DNA from: an uncultured Atopobiaceae bacterium
GTDB taxonomy: Bacteria; Actinomycetota; Coriobacteriia; Coriobacteriales; Atopobiaceae
Direction of reading: 5' to 3'
DNA length: 6,094 nucleotides
Assembly (NCBI GenBank): GCA_947581665.1
Contig: CANPVI010000095.1
Coordinates: 1-6,094, forward strand
Below the pieces are notes generated by a model that had not been told where the DNA came from, ran no database searches, and worked only from the letters and a program-made list of their open reading frames with translations. Numbering within the stretch: position 1 is the first letter of the stretch; every line of letters begins with the position of its first letter. Below are positions 1-4,220 of the stretch, piece by piece. The position numbers and the translations under genes are program-made.

Positions 1-77
1 ATCGCCGTCACGAGCGTCCCGCGAAGCGCGAAGGACAAGACCTTCAAGGACGATCGAAGGGACGCTGAAGTTTTATT
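1..77 (+). pseudogene. IS110-family transposase, internal fragment
   Basis: Frame 1 is open from the window edge into the IS21 element. The host-side part (about 25 residues) contains SVPRSAKDKTFKDDRRDAEVL. In IS110-family transposases a K-x-DRRDA segment carries the last two acidic residues (D-x-x-D) of the N-terminal DEDD catalytic domain, and the preceding 'xxPRSAKDK' also fits that family. The other two plus-strand frames give no recognisable protein; one of them stops at about position 71. The gene is cut on the left by the window edge and on the right by the IS21 end. The open frame continues through the IS end repeats to a TAA at 205-207, so any product would have a meaningless tail. 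With so few residues the family call is reasonable but not certain. It does not resemble PglX. Confidence 0.6.
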
Positions 78-84
78 TGCAAAA

Positions 85-218
85 GTCAAGCAGTTTTTCC
101 CTCGTATGGTAAGCACTTTTGCCCTCATTCCGGTAAGCACTTTTACCTTGCATGTGGTAAGCAGTTTTACCGCGTGTACGGTAAGCAGATTTTCCCTTAG
201 ATGGTAAGCAGATTTGCC
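85..218. repeat. Left-end IS21 repeat array (six units, 24-bp period)
   Basis: Six related 16-17 bp units begin at 85, 108, 132, 156, 180 and 203. The clearest is GGTAAGCACTTTTACC at 132-147. Each has the form GGTAAGCA-(C/G)-(T/A)TTT-(A/G/C)CC, and the best copies are dyads with perfect GGTAA/TTACC arms. The outermost copy (85-101, starting GTCAAG) is the most diverged. The innermost copy ends on the istB stop codon. In IS21 elements such terminal repeats are the transposase (IstA) binding sites, and that is the likely role here. The array fills nearly the whole interval between the element end and istB. Confidence 0.9.
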
Positions 219-979
219 TATTCGGCGGCGTAGAGCTCAGGGTGTTTCAATCGGTAGGACTCTCCGCGCAAGGAGAAGCAGCGGGCGTGGTGTAGGATCC
301 TGTCGAGCATTGCCGTGACCAGGGCCTGGTCGCCCATGAGCTCTTCCCACTGTGTTATCTCCTTGTTCGTCGTAAACACCATGGACGCTCTCTCATAGGC
401 GTCCGACACGAAGTTGAAGAACCGGTTGGCCTGCTGCTTGTTGATCGGCACATAGCCGATCTCGTCGACGATGACGAGCTGGCATTTCCTCAAGTAGCGA
501 AGCCTGAACCCCGCCTTGCGATCGACGTCCGCCCTATCGAGTATCTCGATGAACGACCCCATCTTCTCGAAGGCCACGGTATATCCCCCGTCTATGGCGA
601 GCAGCCCGAGTCCCAAGGCGATCATCGTCTTTCCCAGTCCCGGCGGGCCGGCGAGGACGATGTTTCCATGGCAATCGAGCCAATCGAGTTCTTTGAGCCG
701 CTCGATCTGCGCGGCCGTGATGCCGCCTTCGAGCTCTAGTGGGTCGAACTCGTCGATGGGCCTCACGCCGGGCGGGAAGTGCGCCGATGCGTAGTTGCGC
801 TTGCGCTTGCGGGCGAAGCGGCCCTGCGTCTCGGATATGAGCACGCGCTCCAAAAACTCCCGGCAGGTAAGGCCGTTGCGATCGGCGAGCTCTAACAGAT
901 CCGGCAGCGATCTCGCGGCGTGCTTGAGCCCGAAGGCCTCCATCGTAGTGATAAGTTGGCCGATCTGCATTGATGTCAT
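218..979 (-). CDS. istB: IstB, IS21-family AAA+ transposition helper ATPase
   Basis: IstB is the ATP-dependent partner of the IstA transposase. It binds target DNA and regulates strand transfer. The protein is 253 residues from the chosen ATG, close to the usual 240-270. From that start, the Walker A motif GPPGLGKT lies at about 111-118, Walker B LVIVDEIG at about 168-175, a sensor-I-like TTNKE at about 203-207, and the arginine-finger/sensor region (DRILHHA, then RGESYR) near 226-243. The N-terminal part is helical and basic (RFARKRKRNY), as expected for DNA binding. I chose the ATG at 979-977 because its ATGA overlaps the istA stop and AGGAAAGG sits 8 nt upstream (995-988). A GTG at 988 would add three residues but lies inside that Shine-Dalgarno sequence. 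Translation is probably coupled to istA. The stop codon coincides with the innermost left-end repeat. Confidence 0.93.
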   Translation of the reverse strand: MTSMQIGQLITTMEAFGLKHAARSLPDLLELADRNGLTCREFLERVLISETQGRFARKRKRNYASAHFPPGVRPIDEFDPLELEGGITAAQIERLKELDWLDCHGNIVLAGPPGLGKTMIALGLGLLAIDGGYTVAFEKMGSFIEILDRADVDRKAGFRLRYLRKCQLVIVDEIGYVPINKQQANRFFNFVSDAYERASMVFTTNKEITQWEELMGDQALVTAMLDRILHHARCFSLRGESYRLKHPELYAAE

Positions 980-2526
980 GACGCACACCTTTCCTCGAAG
1001 GCCGCCCGGTAGCGCGCGAGGTCGCGTCTGTCGACATCGGCCGCCTCGATGCAGACCACGGGCGCGCCCATTGCGTCCGATTGGGCCTCCAGCATCTCGA
1101 ATACGGCCCTAAACTGCGTGAAGCGGTAGCGGAAGTCCCGGCAGCACACCGCCATGACGCGTGCCGCGAACTCGCGGGTGGGGCGCTTATCGTCCAGGTA
1201 GCGCTCGACCGCCGCAAGCTGTTTTCCCAGGTGTCGTGCGGGGTTTTCCCTCTTGAACCCGTTGATGAAGTGCTGGAAGTCGACACACGCCCATTTGGCG
1301 CGCATGCGCTCGGCGATGTCGAGCCAGTCGCTTTGCGGCTGGCGCCTGTGCTCGTCGAGGCGTATGAACGCGCCCTTCACGTCGCATATGTCGTGCGTGC
1401 ACACATAGCGGTGCTTCTCGTCGTATATGTGCAACTTGGAGCCGATGATGCGCTTGTAGGCGGTCGAGTAGCACATCTCGAAGGGGACCGAGTACTTCAC
1501 CGCCTTGTGCAAGACATAGGGCTGGCCTCCCACGGACACCGGTAGCAAGAACGCCGGGGCGGCCTCATAAACACTCGGCAGCAACGGTCTAAGCGATGCT
1601 TTCTCCACCTGCTCGAACACCTTTTGGGGCACAAGGTAGGTCCCTTGGTGAATGCGGCGGTTCTTGCGCTCTGTCCACGCCGGCAGTAAGCGCAGCACAT
1701 CGTCTATGCACGAGAAGGACCGTGCGCTGAAAAACGACGACTTCACGAACCCGACGCTGTTCTCGATGCAGCCCTTGGACTCCGGGTCCCCCTTGGAACA
1801 TACCCAAAGCGACATCTCCTGCTCATCGAGAAACGCCTTGAAGGTCGAGGTCTCGAACACCTCGCCGTAGACCTCCTTCGCCACGAACACGCTGTCCTGG
1901 TCGATGACGAGCGTCCTCACGCGTCCTCCGCACTTGCAGCTGAACCGATGTATCGCGCGGCATGCCTCCTCTGCGTTGAACTTGTGGTCTTGCGCATACA
2001 CGCCCAAAAGCCGCGAATGCCAAAGCAGTATGCACATGAAATGCACGACAAGGCCGCCCGTACAGCGCTGCTCTCCGAAGTCCACCTGAGCCTTCTCGCC
2101 CGGCGGCGGTGTGGGGATCACGTCGTAGGTGCGCCGATGCACTTCGGGCCGCCCGATCTTTCCGTCTTCTTTGAGTCTGCGGATGAAGTTGCGCAGCGTC
2201 TGCTCGTTGCCGGGAAGTGCTTCGTAGTCCCCGTTTTCCACGAACTTCTCGACGAGCACGTCGTATACCGAGCTCATGTAGCACTCCGGATTCAGGTTGA
2301 CGATCTCGATGATCGCCGAGCGGAACGGCTCGCAATCAAAAGCCATCTGCTTGCGCAGCTTGGCGTGGGGATCCACCGGCATGCAGTCCATCTTGTAGTA
2401 CTTGCGCACGGTCTTGATCGTAGGCGCCTTCGTATGGCGTTTTTTGAGCTCGGCGTACGCCTCTGCGGGCGTAAAGCCCGCAAGTTTGAGTTCCTGCACT
2501 TCTCTGATCATGTCTTGCTTTATCAT
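976..2526 (-). CDS. istA: IstA, IS21-family DDE transposase
   Basis: IstA recognises the element ends and carries out DNA cleavage and strand transfer with IstB. It is 516 residues, at the long end of the family range. The N terminus (about 1-45) is a helix-turn-helix (LAGFTPAEAYAELKKR, then TIKTVRKYYK). The RNase-H-like integrase core runs from about 140 to 270. The likely catalytic triad is D149 (in QVDFGE), D209 (in LVIDQDS) and E255 (in PESKGCIEN); the spacing suits IS21, where the last acidic pair is more than 35 residues apart. The C-terminal half, with basic and aromatic stretches, is of the type that contacts the terminal repeats. The ATG at 2526-2524 has TAGGAG (2540-2535) 8 nt upstream. 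The gene overlaps istB by 4 nt in an ATGA junction. No frameshift or internal stop is seen. Confidence 0.93.
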   Translation of the reverse strand: MIKQDMIREVQELKLAGFTPAEAYAELKKRHTKAPTIKTVRKYYKMDCMPVDPHAKLRKQMAFDCEPFRSAIIEIVNLNPECYMSSVYDVLVEKFVENGDYEALPGNEQTLRNFIRRLKEDGKIGRPEVHRRTYDVIPTPPPGEKAQVDFGEQRCTGGLVVHFMCILLWHSRLLGVYAQDHKFNAEEACRAIHRFSCKCGGRVRTLVIDQDSVFVAKEVYGEVFETSTFKAFLDEQEMSLWVCSKGDPESKGCIENSVGFVKSSFFSARSFSCIDDVLRLLPAWTERKNRRIHQGTYLVPQKVFEQVEKASLRPLLPSVYEAAPAFLLPVSVGGQPYVLHKAVKYSVPFEMCYSTAYKRIIGSKLHIYDEKHRYVCTHDICDVKGAFIRLDEHRRQPQSDWLDIAERMRAKWACVDFQHFINGFKRENPARHLGKQLAAVERYLDDKRPTREFAARVMAVCCRDFRYRFTQFRAVFEMLEAQSDAMGAPVVCIEAADVDRRDLARYRAAFEERCAS

Positions 2527-2534
2527 CTCGGTGG

Positions 2535-2574
2535 CTCCTAACGGTTTTGTCTTTGCCGGACTTGACCGTTAGGA
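2535..2574 (-). promoter_or_regulatory. istA leader hairpin that overlaps its ribosome binding site
   Basis: A perfect 10-bp inverted repeat (TCCTAACGGT at 2536-2545 and ACCGTTAGGA at 2565-2574) is separated by 19 nt. In the minus-strand transcript its 3' arm contains five of the six bases of the istA Shine-Dalgarno sequence TAGGAG (2540-2535), and the istA ATG follows 8 nt later. Folding would hide the ribosome binding site. Insertion sequences often keep transposase translation low with such leader structures, particularly for transcripts that read in from outside. The repeat is visible in the sequence; the control is inferred. The dyad could instead be a protein operator. I saw no convincing istA promoter between it and the right-end array. 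Confidence 0.5.
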
Positions 2575-2605
2575 TCCCAGATGATCCCCCTTCCTCATAC
2601 CGATC

Positions 2606-2741
2606 GGGAAATTTTCCTTACCGGCGTATGGGAAGAAGTCCTTACCGCATCGAGGGAAAAAGTCCTTACCGAGCCGAAGGGAATTCTGCTTACCGGGTGA
2701 AGGTAAAACTCCTTACCGCATCGCCGGTAAAAGACCTTACC
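2606..2741. repeat. Right-end IS21 repeat array (six units, 24-bp period)
   Basis: Six 16-17 bp units begin at 2606, 2630, 2654, 2679, 2702 and 2726, almost exactly 24 bp apart. Examples are GGGAAAAAGTCCTTACC (2654-2670) and GGTAAAACTCCTTACC (2702-2717). Read in reverse complement they follow GGTAAGGACTTTT-(A/T)CC, so they match the left array in inverted orientation, with GGTAAGG in place of GGTAAGCA. The outermost unit is followed by GCTCACA, which ends the element at 2748. These are the expected IstA binding sites. The consistent difference between the two ends could distinguish left from right. Confidence 0.9.
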
Positions 2742-2748
2742 GCTCACA

Positions 2749-3600
2749 AACGATTGCGTGCCAAGCTATCGTGGCGGATACGTGCGTCTGTCAGACTTCG
2801 TTGGTGCCGATAACCAAGCTCCGAGAACTCTTGAGGCTATCGCGAACCCCGATTGCGGATGGTTCTACCTACGCTCTGCTGAGGATTTCAAGGCAATCCC
2901 CGGCAGCCCGATTGCCTACTGGGCCAGCGATGCCATGCGAAAGATTTTTTCAAACGAAGTGTCTCTCGAAAATGTTATGCAATTTAAAACAGGTATGGTA
3001 ACCGGAGATAATGACAGATTTCTTCGATTGTGGTGGGAACCATCATTTTTTGAATCTTGCTTAGATGCGAAAGACAATACCGAAGCTAAAACATCAGAAA
3101 AAAAATGGTTTCCATACAATAAAGGCGGCGAGTTCAGAAGATGGTATGGAAACAACGATTATCTGATTAATTATGCTAATGAAGGCTTCGATATTTTTTC
3201 GACCGCAAAAATAGAGAAACGCGCTGTGACCAATATGCTTCCAGAACTGCGCTTTAAGACAACAATCACATGGTCTTTAATATCAAGCAGTATTCCGGCG
3301 TTTCGCATCAAAGAACGTGGATTTCTATACGACAAGGCTGGTCTTAGTTTCTTTCCTCCCGAAGAAGAAGCTGCGTATTCGTTAGGCCTTTGCAATTCGT
3401 CGCTTGCTGTAAAGATTCTACAATTACTTGCACCGACAATGAATTTTCAATTGGGAGATATATGGAGGATTCCCTACAAAAGAAACCAAACGTATAAGAA
3501 CAGCGTGATTAAAAATGTTTTGGAGTGTATTGAGCTTTCAAAAAAAGATTGGGATTCCTTTGAAACTTCGTGGGACTTCCAACGTCATCCGATGGTGTGA
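2749..3600 (+). pseudogene. pglX: PglX (BREX adenine-specific DNA methyltransferase), C-terminal fragment
   Basis: PglX methylates adenine at the BREX recognition site and marks host DNA as self. The 283 codons match the region after the methyltransferase core: FKAIPGSPIAYW (fragment residues 47-58), TGMVTGDNDRFLR (81-93), PYNKGGEFRRWYGN (122-135), TWSLISSSIPAFRIK, then LGLCNSS and PTMNFQLGDIWRIPY, ending DWDSFETSWDFQRHP. The N-terminal SAM-binding and NPPY catalytic part, normally several hundred residues, is missing because the IS21 end starts at codon 1 of the fragment. The C terminus also looks short: as I recall, long PglX proteins continue past SWDF-x-x-HP into an 'ANEEELNRIFIDIYGL' region not found here. 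The frame is blocked upstream by TAA at 2728-2730, and the first possible start (GTG 2758) has no ribosome binding site. Base composition falls sharply at 2941. It is probably non-functional, or a silent specificity cassette. Confidence 0.85.
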
Positions 3601-4131
3601 GGTCTTGTTATGAATGAACATGATGCGAATGATTTGATAAACCAGATAATCCAAATTATTCCTGCAAAAGAATTTCTGGAAGCTTTTAATCTTGGGATTG
3701 AAAAATACGATGCGGTTATTCAGGGTAATCAAGTAATATCGGATTTCTTCAGAGTAAACTACGAAAAGCGACAGTTTAGTTCAGCGATATTCGATGCTTT
3801 TTATAGTTTTTCATGGTCAAATCCTCTAGTTCATGCCAAGCAAGACTCTCAAGGATCATCGCATCGAGCTTATTTGTGCATAAATGGATGCATGATAGAT
3901 ATCGTCAAAGGCGAAAGGATGGATTCAAATTTCTTTGTATCTCGCTTTGATCTAAATAAAGTGCCGGGTAACGATGGTGAAAGATACTTGGTGCTGCAAT
4001 ATTGGATAACTAAGGAACCTAAACCTGAATCTGAGTCTAAATCTGAATTTAAACTTGAGCGAATGCGATTAGGCGTACCTAAATCAGGCAAAGAATTTAT
4101 ATCATCAACCCTAATTTATCCAGAAGGGCGC
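2941..4131. other. AT-rich compositional island inside the BREX locus
   Basis: I counted GC by hand in 60-base blocks. 2761-2940 is 55, 57 and 62% GC; 2941-3120 is 30, 40 and 32%. 4021-4140 is still 38%, then 4141-4200 is 48% and 4201-4260 is 63%. The left edge falls within pglX, eight residues after the end of the IPGSPIAYW motif. The right edge falls at or just after the stop of the unknown gene. The block therefore spans the distal pglX segment and the adjacent gene as one unit. Foreign origin by recombination is the natural inference. Confidence 0.65.
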
Positions 4132-4134
4132 TAA
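3610..4134 (+). CDS. Hypothetical protein between pglX and pglZ
   Basis: I do not recognise this 174-residue protein. It has no signal peptide, membrane segment or obvious catalytic motif. Residues 1-65 are probably helical (ANDLINQIIQIIPAKEFLEAF, then IEKYDAVIQG). The middle (about 66-135) is rich in aromatic and beta-type segments (DAFYSFSWSNPL, RAYLCINGCMIDIV, RYLVLQYWI). A charged Lys/Glu/Ser/Pro linker (about 136-150) is encoded by a degenerate hexamer repeat, followed by a short tail. The ATG at 3610 has GAGG at 3599-3602, which overlaps the pglX stop, so translation is likely coupled to pglX. It is also in the same frame as pglX, separated by a single TGA and three sense codons. Its stop overlaps another ATG (TAATG). 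It shares the AT-rich composition of distal pglX and differs from pglZ, which suggests the two arrived together. A role with BREX, as partner or anti-defence factor, is only suggested by position. Confidence 0.75.
   Translation: MNEHDANDLINQIIQIIPAKEFLEAFNLGIEKYDAVIQGNQVISDFFRVNYEKRQFSSAIFDAFYSFSWSNPLVHAKQDSQGSSHRAYLCINGCMIDIVKGERMDSNFFVSRFDLNKVPGNDGERYLVLQYWITKEPKPESESKSEFKLERMRLGVPKSGKEFISSTLIYPEGR
4016..4057 (+). repeat. Degenerate hexanucleotide tandem repeat
   Basis: Seven consecutive 6-bp units run aaccta, aacctg, aatctg, agtcta, aatctg, aattta, aacttg. They lie in frame in the unknown gene and encode an alternating charged/Ser/Pro stretch (KPESESKSEFKLE) that looks like a flexible linker. 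The units have diverged, so slippage is probably not very active now. Gain or loss of whole units would preserve the frame. Confidence 0.55.
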
Positions 4135-4220
4135 TGGCTCAATTGGTTTCCGACAAATACGAATCATGGGATTCACGACGCGCAGAAACGGGGTGCTTTA
4201 GATGGCGCAGGTGGATATAA
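4134..4220 (+). CDS. Possible 28-codon coupling ORF upstream of pglZ
   Basis: An ATG at 4134 overlaps the stop of the preceding gene as TAATG. It has AAGGG (4124-4128) 5 nt upstream and reads 28 codons to a TAA at 4218-4220. It overlaps the pglZ start by 19 nt in a different frame. The peptide (MAQLVSDKYESWDSRRAETG...) is basic and unrecognised. It could be a leader that carries ribosomes across the 67-nt gap to pglZ, a remnant at the cassette junction, or chance. Its first bases resemble the pglZ start (ATGGCtCA against ATGGCgCA). Confidence 0.25.
   Translation: MAQLVSDKYESWDSRRAETGCFRWRRWI

Larger units (their letters stand above)
78..2748 (-). mobile_element. IS21-family insertion sequence, complete
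   Basis: The element is about 2.67 kb, a normal size for IS21. It has the family layout: istA then istB in one operon, with multiple repeats at both termini. I placed the ends by aligning the outermost repeats. On the left, TGCAAAA precedes the first repeat; on the right, read in reverse complement, TGTGAGC precedes the outermost repeat at the same distance. This gives 5'-TG...CA-3' termini, as is usual in the family. Both genes look intact, so the element could be active. The flanking bases (tttatt on the left, aacgat on the right) do not form a 4-8 bp target duplication. The left flank is IS110-like and the right flank is pglX. The exact ends could be off by a few bases. Confidence 0.9.

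Noticed and set aside
71..77. Target-site duplication flanking the IS21 element
   Set aside because: ttttatt on the left and aacgatt (2749-2755) on the right share only a trailing att, which is not adjacent to the element on the right. This is not a duplication.
85..218. Regular short repeats resembling a small CRISPR array
   Set aside because: The repeats (16-17 bp) and gaps (about 7-8 bp) are far too short, the units vary, and a matching inverted array lies at the other end of an IS21 element.
534..1286. 250-codon minus-strand frame across istB and istA
   Set aside because: It is an Arg/Ala/Ser-rich shadow in a different frame from istB and istA, both of which have clear motifs and ribosome binding sites.
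1081..2541. Plus-strand open frames opposite istA
   Set aside because: They are antisense to a well-supported transposase gene and encode no recognisable domain.
2758..2760. GTG as a genuine start for a shortened PglX
   Set aside because: No ribosome binding site precedes it, the open frame extends back into the IS, and homology begins at the first host codon, so it is an accidental start.
3634..3670. Promoter-like TTGATA, 17 bp, TATTCC inside the unknown gene
   Set aside because: The -10 match is only three of six in AT-rich coding sequence, so it is expected by chance.
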